A stretch of 64,000 nucleotides of DNA from assembly GCA_963576565.1 (NCBI GenBank), contig OY755038.1:144085920-144149919 (forward strand), read 5' to 3'. The notes beneath the pieces are model-generated. The model was given only the letters and a program-made list of their open reading frames with translations. It did not search any database and was not told where the DNA came from. The DNA comes from Aspidapion aeneum (taxonomy: Eukaryota; Arthropoda; Insecta; Coleoptera; Brentidae). This document shows positions 10,084-22,460 of this stretch, piece after piece. Position numbers and translations under genes: made by a program. Positions within the stretch are counted from its first letter, which is position 1. Each line of letters starts with the position of its first letter.

Positions 10084-13000
10084 AGAAAACTGGACCCACA
10101 GTTTTAAACAAAATAATTTAAAATCTGATTTAAGCAAAAAGAAAAGAATAAAAAATTAACAATTTAACAATCCAATCGACAAATTAATAAATTAACCGAA
10201 TAATACTCTGATTCGCGCAGCTTTACTTGCTCTTGGATCTTCTTTCTTCTTCATGACTAGTTACTGGTTAATGTTACCGCAGTCTTGCTATGTCAACGGA
10301 GATTGCGGGTTGCATGCTGCCTTATTCTTCCTCGACGTTTGCACCGCTCTGTAGCCATTGCCCATTTACTATTTGCTTATCGCCATAAATACTCTTCATC
10401 TCAAATTAGTTTCATGGGAAGATTTTGCTTCGGATTGCTAGGTTGTCGTATTGATTAGCTACACGACAAATTGGAGGGTTGACGTTGACTCCCCCCGCTA
10501 GATACGTTGCTGGTCTGGTGTATATGGTTTGTTATGAGCTTGCGATAGGTTGACGATTGACTATCTGTGCTTGAGCATGATGCTATCCGGTCAGCTTTGG
10601 TCACCCGCTTATCCGTCGATTGCATAACTTTGGTTAAACATAGGCCGCTTTGCTTGACCTTTAGAGATATTGCTTAGACATCATACACAAACAGTCTTCA
10701 TTAGATTCTTCTCTTCTGGATTCGGAGCAAGTTAGGCTGGCGAATCTAAAACATACATTACGAGAGCTCATTAGACAAAAATTATTAATTTAAATACACA
10801 TTTAATTTCATTTAAAAATATTATAAAAATCTGGGCTTTTTGCCACAATAATTAAAAAATGATATACCTAAGTAATTTATATCAGGGTCAACAAAAGTAA
10901 CAAAAAAATATATGGGTATAAAAAAATAACATAAATAATCTAAATTTTAATTATCATAAGTACAATATGTATATAGGACGATTTTCATTTAAACAGTTAG
11001 ATGTTCACAAATCATTTTTTTTATGTGAATATAATAAATTAAAAATATTAATTAAAATTGAGTCCAGTTTAATAAAAGTTATGAAAATATATTCAAAGTT
11101 CAATCTATTTAAACTTATTCAAAAAAGTACTAGTTTAGATTTAGATATTTATTTCTTACATAAATTGTATAAATATCAAGTGTAATTTAGAGTAAAACAA
11201 ACATTTTTAGCAAAATGATAAAGAAAAGCTAAAACAACAAAAAAGTTAACAAAAATGCATTAAACATCTTTACTATTTACTGCTTTAACGTTTGATTGTT
11301 TTATTTTTTTATTTATGGGTTGACCTATTTAATAATGTAATTACAGTGTTTTTTTTTATTACAAGTTTCTATTATCAAGCAGAATTTTGGAATTTGAGTA
11401 TGTATAATGTATATCCTAAATGTAATAGATATAAATATTTAACTAAAAAAAATACATATTTTTCAAAATATCATATGGTACAAAAATAACCTTATCGGAT
11501 TACAAAAGAATAAATCCTATGGTATAATATAATTAAAATGCGCATACTAAAAATATCTTGTTTAGCTTATACCCTACATTTTTTAACAAACATTTCCAGC
11601 TCATTCACATAAACTTTAAATTAAAGCCATAATTTCATTCTTACCTACATACTACATCTTATAACTTCATCTTATATCTACTTCTATTTACATTTATTCA
11701 TACATCTAAAAGATTACTGTATTAAACACTACTTTTGAATCCATGCTTTAATAATTATAGGTACCTTTATATCATTTTAAGTCGACTTAATTTTTTACCT
11801 TATTATTTATCCAATGCCTTTTTTGGGCCCTGACATTGGCGTAAACAAAAAGATAAATTAAAGTTTTGTGATCACTCTTAAAAAAATCAACTAAAACTGC
11901 TATGCTAAAAGACTAGGTATAACTTGTAAACTATATCCGTTAAACTTAATAAAATTATGTTTGCTTTATATTGTAATATACACGTCTTACACCAATTATT
12001 ATTCTTATCCTTATATGCATTCTTACTACTTGGCTAGCCAATTCAAAACAGTATTTTACTCATTTAATCTCTTTTATCTTTAAATACATAGGCACAAAGT
12101 AACAATTAAGATTCCTGAAAAGTCATGACGTCATTGGGTAATAAATACATACCACCAAAATTCACAAAATATTCATCTACTAAAATCATAATTTTTTCAT
12201 ACTTATTTCTTTTAAAGGACGGAGCTCCGATGTGTTTTTAAAAATCAAAGGCTTTTGAAAGCCCATATAAACTGAGTTTTTACTATCGTAAAACTAAATA
12301 ACCTGTTTAGGCGTTAAGCCTTTTGCTAAGACCAGTTTGCATACTTACGGATAATACCTACGACTTTTGTTACCTCATTGGTAAATTATTTTACCATAAA
12401 TCCATCATGATGATGACAATAATTATTATTGACAAGTTCTTTTGGTTTAGGCCTTGAACTCCACTTTCAATAGGAAACATTTTCCCATGCTATTTTTCAA
12501 AAGAGGACCATTTTGTATTTCTCTGCCTCACTTACTATGTTTGCTAAAAATTACCTAAAACTCAGAAACTTTGTTATTATTCAGGTATTTAACACGACAT
12601 GGATGTGTGGATGCACAAACCACAGTACTACAAATTAAAATGCGTACCTAATAATGTTGTAAAAAAGAAAGACTGAAAGTATGTGTGCCCTATGTTATGT
12701 GTATTCTATCCTGGCATCTGAATACCGATATTACTTTTAGAAAGTAGCGTTCTGGTGCATTTTTAAAATATTCTTCAAATTTTGAAGACATCTTGAATCA
12801 TGGAAGTAAAAAATACAAGGAAGTCTCAATTGGTTAAACTTATAAAAAAAATTATTCAAAAGTACGTCTTTAGAGTTTAGGTTAAAGGCCCTGGAGGCTC
12901 ACACCTAAATTAAATTTTAGTCTGAATTGACATATAAACTTACTTCGATAGGCAAATTAGTTTTATTTAATTTTGCATAGGTGACCATAACATAGCCAAA

Positions 13001-13206
13001 TTATTAGAGGGACTGTTTTCCTAAAAGTTTATTCGAGCAGAGTAGAAATATTTATCCAGATAATTCGACAATTTAATTTGGGCAGAATGAAAAAAAATAA
13101 TAAAAATATAGATTAGGCAGATTAGTAGGTATACGAGATATTGCCAATCACATTTATAAGTTGAAAAGATAGAAATGTTCTCTAATGTACTTAAAAATTA
13201 GGTACT
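10084..13206. other. ERR-1 3' region, noncoding
   Basis: About 3.1 kb between the ERR-1 polypurine tract and BEL-C. The part at 10200-10750 has more balanced composition; the rest is very AT-rich. No RT, RNase H, integrase or env motif could be read on the minus strand. Small open frames at 10967-11185 and 11292-11489 (+) are low-complexity and unconvincing. Confidence 0.6.
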
Positions 13207-13309
13207 TGAACAAGTTTCCCAACTTGTTTTTATTTTTGTAAATAATTATATTCTCTAATTTTCACTTAAAATTAGAGAAGCTATCTCTCTTAGTTTTTAA
13301 ATATTTTTG
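13207..13309 (+). repeat. Inverted LTR-start fragment of BEL-C
   Basis: It matches the reverse complement of about 17669-17771 base for base over nearly its whole length, starting exactly at the presumed LTR terminus TGAACAAGTTTCCC. At its inner end it is joined head-on to the RNase H coding sequence of BEL-C, and supplies the last codons and stop of that frame. Confidence 0.85.
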
Positions 13310-16300
13310 AAATTTTTTTGACACGTAAGTATATTACGCATGCGTACCCTCGTTCACTCGCATCACAAAAACCACAGAGATCGATGGATTCGGCGTTGGT
13401 GATGTCAATGTGGCGGGGTAAACTAAATTTTTCTAAAACTTGAAATTCAGATTGATAGAGTGTCCACTGACGAACTATTTCTAAAGTAGGCGTGGCGTCC
13501 CAGGAAATACCAAGTAACCAAATTTGTTGAATCAAATATTTTAAAGTGAATGTTACTGGGGTAAGATACCCATGGGGGTCATAGCAGCGTGCTAAAAAAG
13601 AGAGAAGCGTCCTTTTAGTACAGCTTTGCTGATTAGGTAATATGTTAAATCGAAACTCGTCGTAGGAAGGATGCCAGCACAGGCCTAAGACCTTAGTGAC
13701 GTCATCCGAATCGAGAGATAAAACTGCGGGGTTGACTAAGGAGGGATCTAAATGAGAGATCACTTCTGAGCGATTGCTAGACCATTTGTGTAATTTCAAG
13801 CCAGCGTTTCCTAATAACTCCGTAAGCTCATGCTGCAAATTTAACGCCTCTTGAACCGTTTTACATGAAGTAGTGACGTCATCAATATAGGTATCGTTAA
13901 CTATAACTTTAGCAGCGTGAGGGTAGTTATCATATTCGGATTCAGCTAAGTGCTGAAGGGTGCGTAAAGCGAGATATGGTGAACAGTTCACTCCGTAAGT
14001 GACAGTTCGTAGTTTAAAAACGGAAACTTTGTCATTAGGGTTAAACCGCCAAAATATTTTTTGGTATTTTTGATGATCAGGGTTGATATTTATACCACGA
14101 TACATTTTTTGAATATCGCAGGTGAGCGTCACAGGGTTAAGGCGAAAATGTAATAATATTTGAATAATATCTTTTTGTAGTTTCGGACCCGATAATAACA
14201 CTTGATTAAGCGAAATATGCGTAAAAGGGTCAGTAATACTCGCATTAAAAACTACCCTTGTCTTAGTAGTGATAGCTTCATTTTTAACAACAGCGAAATG
14301 TGGAATAAAATAGCTGTCTGAATCGTCTTCTTTTTCTGAGTCATAGTCCATATGACCCAATTCCAAATATTCATTCATAAATTTAGAATATTCACAATAC
14401 AAGTTTTTATCGCGAAGTAGTTTTTTTTCTAAAGATAAGAAACGATTTAGTGCGACTTGTTTTATTCCGGGAAACTGTGGTGGATTGTCAAATATGCGAA
14501 AGGGAAGGGATACTGTGTACCGGCCGTCTTGATTACGCGACACGCTCTGTTTAAAATAATTTTCACAAATTTCATCCTCTGGTTTCAAATGAGTTTTTTG
14601 GGGGACGCAGTCGGTTTCCCAAAATTTTGAAATTAATTGCGAAAGCGAGTCATTTTCATTTTGACAAAAAAGAGCATTAATTGGCGGGGTAGAAATTAAG
14701 GGTTGATTTATTTGTCCCATCAAAATATAGCCGAAAATAGTTCCCATAGCAAAGGGATGATTTGGATCATCGCTAGCGATTTTTTCACCCTGTATAATTA
14801 GTGGAAATAGATCCATACCAATTAGTAAATTTACAGGCGAAGGGTTGTGAAAAGTGGGATCTGCTAAGGGTAAATTTTTTACAAAATGCCAATTTTCTGT
14901 ATTTATTTTTACTGACGATAAATCAGTACAAACTTTTTGCAAAATAATTGCTTGCGTAGACACAAAAATATCTGGTTTTTGAAAATTACAAATTTTAATA
15001 AAAATCGATCCTAGATCAGAAGTAAGAGAGTTGCCTCCAACCCCCTGTATATTTGAACATAAGGGTTGTCTTGGAAGGCCCAATTGTTGCGCTAATTTTT
15101 GAGAACAGAAAGTGTTTTGCGAACCGCTGTCTAACACCGCTCTAACTGTTTGAAAGTTACCGCGGACATCTTGAATTTTTACTAGGATAGTTGACAATAA
15201 AACTTGCGATTGCGCAGAAATAAAACCACAATGCGTGGGGTTAGAACCCGAAGGAGTTGCGATTGGTACTTGTGAATTAGAAGACGTCGAAGTAAAATTT
15301 TGATTATTTTGAGAAGAGGCACTTTGAGGGAACTTATTTGGAGTAGAGTAATTTGGAAGCGGACAACCAGTAGCCGGGGATCTAAAACTTTGCTGACTGG
15401 CCAAGTAACCACGTGGTGCACTACTTGGAGATGCGTTGGAAGACATATTAGAGAGATTTTGTGAGAAATTCACGTTAGCATCAAAATGTGATTGATTTTG
15501 AGAATTAGCGCAATTATAATTTCGCTCAAAATGAATTAATGAGTGATGTCTTTGATTACCAGGGCAATAGCGACATGAGCGCAGACTTTGACAAGAATTT
15601 GTTGAATGTATTGAGCTTAAACAATTTAAACATAGTTTCTTATTTTTAGCGTAAGCATAGCGTTCGTAGGCAGATTTACCTTTAAATGCGTGACATAAAT
15701 ATATTGAATGTGTGTTAGAATCACAAAAAGCGCATCTATCTTTAGAATGAGTATTTTCCGTACCAAGTAGCGTTTTTGTATAATAAGGCGAGGCGTTATT
15801 TTTATAAAACTGTTTATTATTTTTAAATCTATTTTTAGATTGTAGCGAATAAAGCGAATTACATTGACTTTCAAGGAAATTATAAATTTCTTGATATTTG
15901 GGCATTTCATTAGACCTAGAATTAGCTAGTTCAAAGCGCGAAAGTAGTACCTCAGGCAATTTATCTAGTAAAATGTTGGCGAGCGGAAAACACCATTGAT
16001 CAGTGTCGTAATTTAGAGTTTTTAAAGCCTCAATGTTTTCTGAAAAAACATCAAGCAGCGTGCGCAGCGTTTCTGGATTGTCGTCTTTGAGAGCGGGAAA
16101 ATTATACACGGAGCGCCAATAAGTTTGAGCCGATAAGCGGGGGTTATGATAGCGTTTTAGAAGCGTATTGTAAGCGATTATATAATTAGCGTCGGTTATT
16201 TGTAAATGTTTAACTACGTTTAAAGGCGGTCCTTTTAGGTAGGACAGTAACAAATTAAATTTAGCTTTTGTAGGAATACTAGGATTATTGTGTACAGAAC

Positions 16301-16745
16301 TATTGTACATATCTAGAAAAGTTGGAAACTTAGTGATGTCGCCATGAAATTCGACAATGCGCAGTCTTGGCATTAAAGACGCCATAAAGCGGTCTGAATC
16401 AGAAGAATTTAAAATTTGCGTTAAGTTTTGAGGTTGAGGAGCTTCAATTTTCACCTCAAATAGTTGTTTTTGAATTCTTTTAACATCATAGAAGCTGTCG
16501 TCAAACTCAGTAAGGCGTTCATTTTCTTCGTCCAGTCTCTCCGGACTTGCCGAATAAGCCTCTATTATTTGATTTTGATAAATAAAAAATGTTTCTTTAA
16601 TTTCATCAAGGTCGATAAGGCGAACCTGTAAACACGGTTGTTTTGTATCATCCGTTAGGCAAGCATTAGCTAAGTTATGAAGAGTATTAATGCGATTATG
16701 TTGCACATTACGGAGTGCTTCTAACTTCTTAAGTTGCGTACTCAT
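13290..16745 (-). CDS. BEL-C gag-protease-RT-partial RNase H polyprotein (truncated)
   Basis: An intact frame of 1151 codons. Gag occupies roughly residues 1-330. A zinc-knuckle pair (CAFCDSNTHSIYLC and CRYCPGNQRHH) lies at about 337-400. The protease active site RAVLDSGSQ is near 537-544 and is followed by the conserved BEL post-protease region. RT has RVVFNAS, the first Asp in CDIQKMYR and the YIDD box at 953-956. RNase H begins (GFCDAS) and then stops after YLRV, because the sequence jumps into the inverted LTR stub. ATG at 16745 fits other BEL gag starts (MSTQLKK-like). The rest of pol is 5' of the LTR at 19592-17793, so this frame alone could not support full replication. Confidence 0.9.
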   Translation of the reverse strand: MSTQLKKLEALRNVQHNRINTLHNLANACLTDDTKQPCLQVRLIDLDEIKETFFIYQNQIIEAYSASPERLDEENERLTEFDDSFYDVKRIQKQLFEVKIEAPQPQNLTQILNSSDSDRFMASLMPRLRIVEFHGDITKFPTFLDMYNSSVHNNPSIPTKAKFNLLLSYLKGPPLNVVKHLQITDANYIIAYNTLLKRYHNPRLSAQTYWRSVYNFPALKDDNPETLRTLLDVFSENIEALKTLNYDTDQWCFPLANILLDKLPEVLLSRFELANSRSNEMPKYQEIYNFLESQCNSLYSLQSKNRFKNNKQFYKNNASPYYTKTLLGTENTHSKDRCAFCDSNTHSIYLCHAFKGKSAYERYAYAKNKKLCLNCLSSIHSTNSCQSLRSCRYCPGNQRHHSLIHFERNYNCANSQNQSHFDANVNFSQNLSNMSSNASPSSAPRGYLASQQSFRSPATGCPLPNYSTPNKFPQSASSQNNQNFTSTSSNSQVPIATPSGSNPTHCGFISAQSQVLLSTILVKIQDVRGNFQTVRAVLDSGSQNTFCSQKLAQQLGLPRQPLCSNIQGVGGNSLTSDLGSIFIKICNFQKPDIFVSTQAIILQKVCTDLSSVKINTENWHFVKNLPLADPTFHNPSPVNLLIGMDLFPLIIQGEKIASDDPNHPFAMGTIFGYILMGQINQPLISTPPINALFCQNENDSLSQLISKFWETDCVPQKTHLKPEDEICENYFKQSVSRNQDGRYTVSLPFRIFDNPPQFPGIKQVALNRFLSLEKKLLRDKNLYCEYSKFMNEYLELGHMDYDSEKEDDSDSYFIPHFAVVKNEAITTKTRVVFNASITDPFTHISLNQVLLSGPKLQKDIIQILLHFRLNPVTLTCDIQKMYRGININPDHQKYQKIFWRFNPNDKVSVFKLRTVTYGVNCSPYLALRTLQHLAESEYDNYPHAAKVIVNDTYIDDVTTSCKTVQEALNLQHELTELLGNAGLKLHKWSSNRSEVISHLDPSLVNPAVLSLDSDDVTKVLGLCWHPSYDEFRFNILPNQQSCTKRTLLSFLARCYDPHGYLTPVTFTLKYLIQQIWLLGISWDATPTLEIVRQWTLYQSEFQVLEKFSLPRHIDITNAESIDLCGFCDASERGYACVIYLRVKKISKIFKN

Positions 16746-16856
16746 TGTAATGTTTTTAAAAAACTCCGTTAAAACAGGTGAACGATTAGTTTCCGAAATT
16801 TTTAATATTTAAAAATTAAAAGCGTTTAAAAAGAAAAGAAAATAGGCGATAAACAA

Positions 16857-17771
16857 TGTAAACAAGTCTCATTTACCTCTCTAAGATCGTGTGTTGGAAA
16901 CTTTTCCTACGTGCAGTCGACGCCGAGCCAAAAAGAGGTAGGAAATGCGCGAAAACAATGCGCGTTCGGTACTTTTTTACTTGTTATTTTTACTGCGAGC
17001 ACAGCAAAAAGAGCAAGGTCATGAGTATTTATTAAAAATTTTATTTTTAACAAAATGCGATTTAGACTTTAATTTTTCCCGGGGTCCTGTTATCCGGCTC
17101 GAAGGACCAAATGGTGAGGTCAGGCCTTCTGTAGAAAATAAAATATACCGAAGGACCACTCGAGATAGCTCGAGAAAAACGTGTGGGAGTTAAGAGGGAC
17201 TGTATCTTTCCACAGGGCTCCGACAGGGAAAAAAGAGCCTAAAAACTTATTTACTAAAAATAGCGTAGCAATGAAAAATTATCAAGAAACGACTTACCAT
17301 TAGATGTCTTTCGTAGCTACTTGGCTGGCCAGCCCGATTATACGCGAAGTACCAGACTCTCCATTGTTCTATAGTTCAAAATGTTCCAAACACTAATATC
17401 TAATAAACTAAAGCGTAAAATTAATAGTTTCCACAATTTTAATATAAAATAATAGCGGTGCGGTGACTTTACTTGCACGAGGCGCGTGGTTGAGTTGTTC
17501 GCTCAGACAATCGGCGTTTTCGTCTGCTAGGCCGAATTTAGCCGCTTATCTCAAATCCTTCAATGCTGGAAGAAGCGCGCGAAGTTTAAATTTAAAATAT
17601 GGAAAGATATAGCGTAAAGTAAATCAAAATAATATTCTAAAACGCTTGTAAGCGTAGAAAATGTAACCCAAAAATATTTAAAAACTAAGAGAGATAGCTT
17701 CTCTAATTTTAAGTGAAAATTAGAGAATATAATTATTTACAAAAATAAAAACAAGTTGGGAAACTTGTTCA
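16857..17771 (-). repeat. BEL-C LTR (single copy, about 915 bp)
   Basis: It lies between the integrase stop (17793) and the gag start (16745). Its start, TGAACAAGTTTCCC, is fixed by the inverted copy at 13207. Its end is inferred at plus 16857, where TGTAAACAAGT mirrors the start as a short terminal inverted repeat; the end is less certain than the start. No primer-binding site with the usual TGG start was recognised. Confidence 0.65.
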
Positions 17772-17792
17772 TTCGGCCCACCAAAATGAGCA

Positions 17793-19620
17793 TCATTTTT
17801 CGGTAGGTGAATCTGAATCAATTGGAAGGGGGCAAAGCTTGACTAAAGGTCGTTTAAAGATACCGGACGCGGTACGAACATTTGCCACCCTAGCGTGCCC
17901 ATCAGGCCCTTTAAAAATTTCAATAATGCGACCTACCCGCCATTGAAGGGGCGGCGATAACTCGTCTTTGATAAGAACGAGGGTACCTATTTTTGGCTCT
18001 GCGCATGGTTCCAACCATTTATTTCGTACTTGAAGGGTATGTAAAAATTCTTGGCTCCAACGACGCCAAAAATCGGCTTGTATTCGTTGGACCAAGTTCC
18101 ATCGCGATAACCGATTCTCAGGTTCACTTGAAAAATCTTCATCAGGAACAGAAACTAAAGGTCCATGTGTTAAAAAATGTCCCGGTGTTAAAACCTGTAG
18201 ATCGTTACAGTCGGTAGATTGCGTGGTCAAGGGGCGAGAATTTAAAATCGCCTCAATTTGACAAAGAACCGTGTACAACTCCTCATAACTCAGAATCTGC
18301 GAGCCAATGGTACGAATTAAGTGAGTTTTTACTGATTTTATCCCTGACTCCCAAAGACCGCCGAAGTGGGGAGCTGATGGAGGGATAAAATTCCAGGCGA
18401 TAGCTTGTTGCGTGCAAGCATTTCTTGCAAGATCAAGCAATTCTTTGCTTGATTTAACGAAATTTGTGCCATTGTCTGAAAAAAGAGTTTTTATGTAACC
18501 TCTTCGGGCAACAAAGCGACGTAGCGCAGCTAAAAAAGCGTCCGAAGTTAGATCTGACACTAACTCGAGATGTAAAGCTTTAGTATTCAGACAAATAAAA
18601 AGGCAGATATATGCTTTTTGTGTTTTTACACCTCTGTGTTTACTGAGAGTGATAGGTATAGCACCACTAAAATCTACTCCACTAAAAGTAAAAGGCTTTT
18701 GTGGAATCAAGCGGTAGGACGGAATTTGTCCCATGATTTGCTCATAAGAATGCGGTTTGACGCGAAAGCAACGAACACATTTGGATAAAACCGTTTTAAT
18801 TAAGCGTTTGGCAGATAAAATCCAAAAAATTTGACTAATGAGATATTGGACTGTTTGCACTCCGACATGCAAATATTTTTTGTGCATATATTCAATAAAA
18901 ATATAAGAAAGTCTACTTTCCTTGGGTAAAAGAAGAGGATGTTTTTGTCCGTAAGAAATAGTCATGGCTTGTTGAATGCGTCCTCCAACTCTTATAAGAC
19001 CATCCTGGTCTAAAAAGGGATTCAATTTTTGTATGGGTTTTATGCATTTTTTCTGGTTTTGAAGGTTAAGAATTACTTCAGAAAAGTATTTTTGTTGTTC
19101 GTGCTTAGCCAAACATTTTAAAGCGTTAAAGAGATCGATATAATCTATATTTGTCTTTTTTCTGACGTCTGCGGATAGTCTACAATTATTTATGAATCGC
19201 AAACTGCGGGCTAAAAGTAGTTGAATAGCGTAAAAATCGGATTTATTATTTAAAAGCGAATCTAAAAAATTTTCCGTTATTCGGTCACAAGAAATCAGAG
19301 CAACATTTTTTCGTTCCTCAGTCTCTAAACTGTCATTTATTTTGACTTGCGGGGTTTTTGTTGGCCATTTATCGAAAGATTCTTGTAAAAAACTAGGGGC
19401 GGCCCACCATAGGGGATGATTTAAAAGCTCACTCGGCGAGCAGCCGCGGCTGGCTACATCGGCACTATTGAGAAAGGTGGGGGTATATAACCAACATTCT
19501 GGATTAATATTATCTTGGATAAGACTAACACGATTTGCGACAAAAGTTTTCCATTTACTTGGATGGGATTTTATCCAGTGTAAAACAACCATTGCGTCCG
19601 AAAAAGCGTAAATATTATTT
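17793..19620 (-). CDS. BEL-C RNase H end and integrase (detached 3' part of pol)
   Basis: The 599-codon frame counted from its first ATG (19592) is open slightly upstream, to about 19617. It begins in RNase H (FSDAMVVLHW, then ADVASRG). Then come the integrase HHCC finger (EYMHKKYLHVGVQTV, CVRCFRV), a core with all three catalytic acids visible (VDFSG near residue 307 of this frame, FSDNGTNF, GGLWESGIKS), and the C-terminal domain ending KLCPLPIDSDSPTEK. It has no native start. About 60 residues of RNase H expected between this and the 16745-13290 frame are absent from both. Confidence 0.88.
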
Positions 19621-19631
19621 ACTTACTTACA

Positions 19632-20250
19632 GTACTTATGGTAAAAAAATAAAATGCACATAATGCTTCAGTATAGAGCTAAGCTATTTCTTTAAAAATT
19701 TAAAAAATATATATATTTATATATAAGCAGAGCAAAGAAAAAGTACTAATTTTAATTTCTAACTTTAGTAATAAAACATTTCTGCCATACAGTGGTCCAC
19801 AATAGATCCAATTGTGACTGCATTAAAACAATGCATCCTTAAAATTCTTAAAAAAATTAGATAAAAGCGAAGGCTAAAGTTATAGGGATAAAATACAATT
19901 GCCTAATTCTTATCTCATTGATTCGGTTTTCTAAGAAAATATGTTGCCATATGGAAATCCATCTTGTATAATTTTCAGAAGGTGGCGGCCTAAAAAGGGC
20001 ATTCCTTCATAATGTAAAAATATACATAATTAATTATTTCAATGAATCAGTAAAAGAAAACTAATTAAGCCTAATAAAAACTACAAGAAAAGAAGAAAGA
20101 CACTTTCTCACTTAAAAAAAATGATGTATGAAGGGTTAAACTAAGAGTTAATTTAGCTTTAGTTGTTAAGAAAAAAATGTGGTAGGTACTTCCAGATGCC
20201 AGACTTAATATTATTTAATGAGATTTCTTTAGAGACGCAGAAAAAAACAA
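19632..20250. other. ERR-1 noncoding stretch after protease
   Basis: AT-rich sequence directly downstream (minus strand) of the ERR-1 protease stop, where pol would begin in a complete element. No RT motif is readable. It ends at the GTACT flank of BEL-C. Confidence 0.6.
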
Positions 20251-21637
20251 TTAGTTAAGAGGCACTGAATATTGGCCGTCATCAATATTGATATCGTTGT
20301 CATTATCATTATAAATATAGGCATCCTGAGTAATATTGTTACATAAGTTTTCTGAGGAACTATTTTGAAAAGTCCAAAACAACCTTTGAACTGAATGATC
20401 CAAATTATTTAAAGTATTTTGAGACAGGTAATGGTCATTTGGCTTGTTTATATTTAACATCGGATTTTGACTGCATATTTGATTAAAATGTAAAATTTCA
20501 TATTTGTTATTGCAATGAAAATTTCGTGAATGTTTTGTTTTTCTTTTGAGGCCAATGTCACTGGCTGATGTTTTACCTATTTGAAAATTATTATGATTGT
20601 TGATATAAACATTTTTATTAATTTGATACTTTGACTTTTTATTTTTAAAATACAGATTTTGATTAATACTTTTGGTAAAAAAGCCTAAATTTGCACCCCT
20701 ATAAATTTTTACTAACTTATTGTGCCTGGATAAAATTTGAAAATGGACAAAATCTTTTAAAATTGTTGGTTGTGAGACTAACTCCAGATGCTTAGCTTTA
20801 AGGCCTTTAGTAAACTGAAAGTTCGGAAAATTATTTAAAATCTGACTTGTAAATTCACATGGAATTTTTATATTTAGTGTTTCATTTGGACCTAAATAAA
20901 ATATTTTTGGCGATTTCAAAAAAATCTTGTCATATTTGCGTTTAGTAAATTTATCTGTGACGGAGAGGCAAGAGTCTAAAGGACCAGAATACAAATTATA
21001 AAAATTAACTGAAAAGTCCTCCCCTATTGTCACCTTACTATTGCAATAGTCAATAATGACTTTACTTTGTTTAAGAAAAGAAGTACCCAAAATTAGTGGT
21101 ACTGGTAGTTCTTCCACTACAAGGGCAGAAACCCTGTGTTTGAAATGGCCAAATTGGATGTCTATGTTTGTTTTCCCTAATGGGTTAACAAAATGACCAC
21201 CTGCTGTAGATAATCTACTATTCCCTTGAATTTTCAAAATTTTTCCAGCTAAACTTTTATGTATTATGTTTTGTGAAGATCCACTATCTAATAAAATATT
21301 TAAATTTTCTCGGTGATTTATCGAACCTTTGATTTGCAAGATATTTGAATTTGAACTAAAACACGACAAGTTTATATCCTCCTCAAAATTTTGATCCGAT
21401 ACGTATGAATTTTGCACTTTTGTTTCTGCGATTCGCTGTAACAAAAGTACAATGTCTTTAAGTTTGTCTTGTGTCATGTTATTTGTACTTAAAATTTTAA
21501 AATTTTCATAAAATTCCCTCAAAATTCCATCTTCAAATGTCTCTAAGAAATCGAGAAATTCTATTTTAGGACTAATTAAATTTGACAAAGATAATAGTGA
21601 AAAATAGTAGCTTTTAATGCTTTCATTGGATAACTGT
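20251..21637 (-). CDS. ERR-1 gag distal part and aspartic protease
   Basis: The 445-codon frame counted from its first ATG (21588) is open up to the BEL-B edge at 21637. A retropepsin-type active site (ILLDSGSSQNIIHKSL) lies at about residues 99-114, followed by a flap-like region and LILGTSFLKQ near 165. The remaining 250 residues are Lys/Asn-rich, with no known domain, and end at a stop; RT does not follow. The 5' part of gag is at 28722-28398. Taking out BEL-B and one copy of ACTGT joins the two frames without a shift, so gag-protease was intact when BEL-B landed. Confidence 0.82.
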
Positions 21638-22109
21638 TGTTAGCTCCCGCTAAATTTCGCGGTTGTTTATATATATTTTTAAAAACACACAACTGTATGA
21701 AGGACAAAGCGCATTCCGCGTATTTGGACATGCGCACCAACAACCAGTGAGATCATTGTCAATCGCCCAGAGAAAAAGGCGTGTTAATTTCGTTCTCCAA
21801 CTATATCAAATTTCTACACCTGAAAGTGCTCGAATTTTGTGTACTGAAGCATAGAACTAGAAACTTCAACCCTTCAGCTACGTGGTGAGATCATTAGATC
21901 CTTCAGGGGCCCCTTGGAAGTCGGGAGAATTTTGGCTGCAAAGGAGGTGAGTGCACTTATCTGATTACCGTTGTGTGGTTCCAACAATTTTACCTATGGA
22001 CGTCTGATTATTTCGTAATTTCATATCTACATTTATGTTTGCTCGCGATATCATTAATTAAAATATTTACAGTCCACTGCATTTAGCGTTTTCTATCCGC
22101 GGGCTAACA
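21638..22109 (+). repeat. BEL-B 5' LTR (472 bp)
   Basis: It starts TGTTAGCTCCCGC and ends CGCGGGCTAACA, with inverted terminal bases. Relative to the 3' LTR it has 34 extra bases at about 21795-21828. Within it, GTGAGTGC at about 21947 and TTTACAG at about 22071 look like splice donor and acceptor, so a leader intron is possible. Confidence 0.95.
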
Positions 22110-22460
22110 TAAAGTGTTCCTTCGACCGAATTATTTTAAATAATAAATCCATACGACGGTATTAATAATTATTTGCAGCCAAATAAGGCGACCTTGAATC
22201 GCAGAGAAAGTCGTCTGCACCGACGACTGCACGTGTCTTTCGCATGCTCAGTGCATGATTCAGTAAACAAAGTGAAGGGATCGAAACAAAACAAAACAAA
22301 CAAAACATGTTCCATATCATTTCGATATTTAAAATAATTTTCATCAATTGCGATAAATTAGTGCATATTTTCGACAATTCGTCATTTTTCTATTTCAGAA
22401 GCATTAATTTAGCGTTAATTGTATATTTACCGACAATTTCGTCATTTCAAAGGTAAAATC
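22110..22460 (+). other. BEL-B leader
   Basis: Untranslated stretch between the 5' LTR and gag. I could not identify a primer-binding site beginning with TGG just inside the LTR. Confidence 0.6.

Larger units (their letters stand above)
13207..19631 (-). mobile_element. BEL-C: permuted one-LTR BEL/Pao element with inverted LTR stub
   Basis: Minus-strand order from the right is RNase H end plus integrase (19620-17793), one LTR (about 17771-16857), then gag, protease, RT and RNase H start (16745-13310), and finally about 100 bp of the LTR start in plus orientation (13207-13309). A normal element would have gag to integrase between two LTRs. The outer flanks share GTACT (13202-13206 and 19632-19636), which would be the 5-bp duplication typical of BEL. 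It lies in ERR-1 noncoding sequence. Confidence 0.75.
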
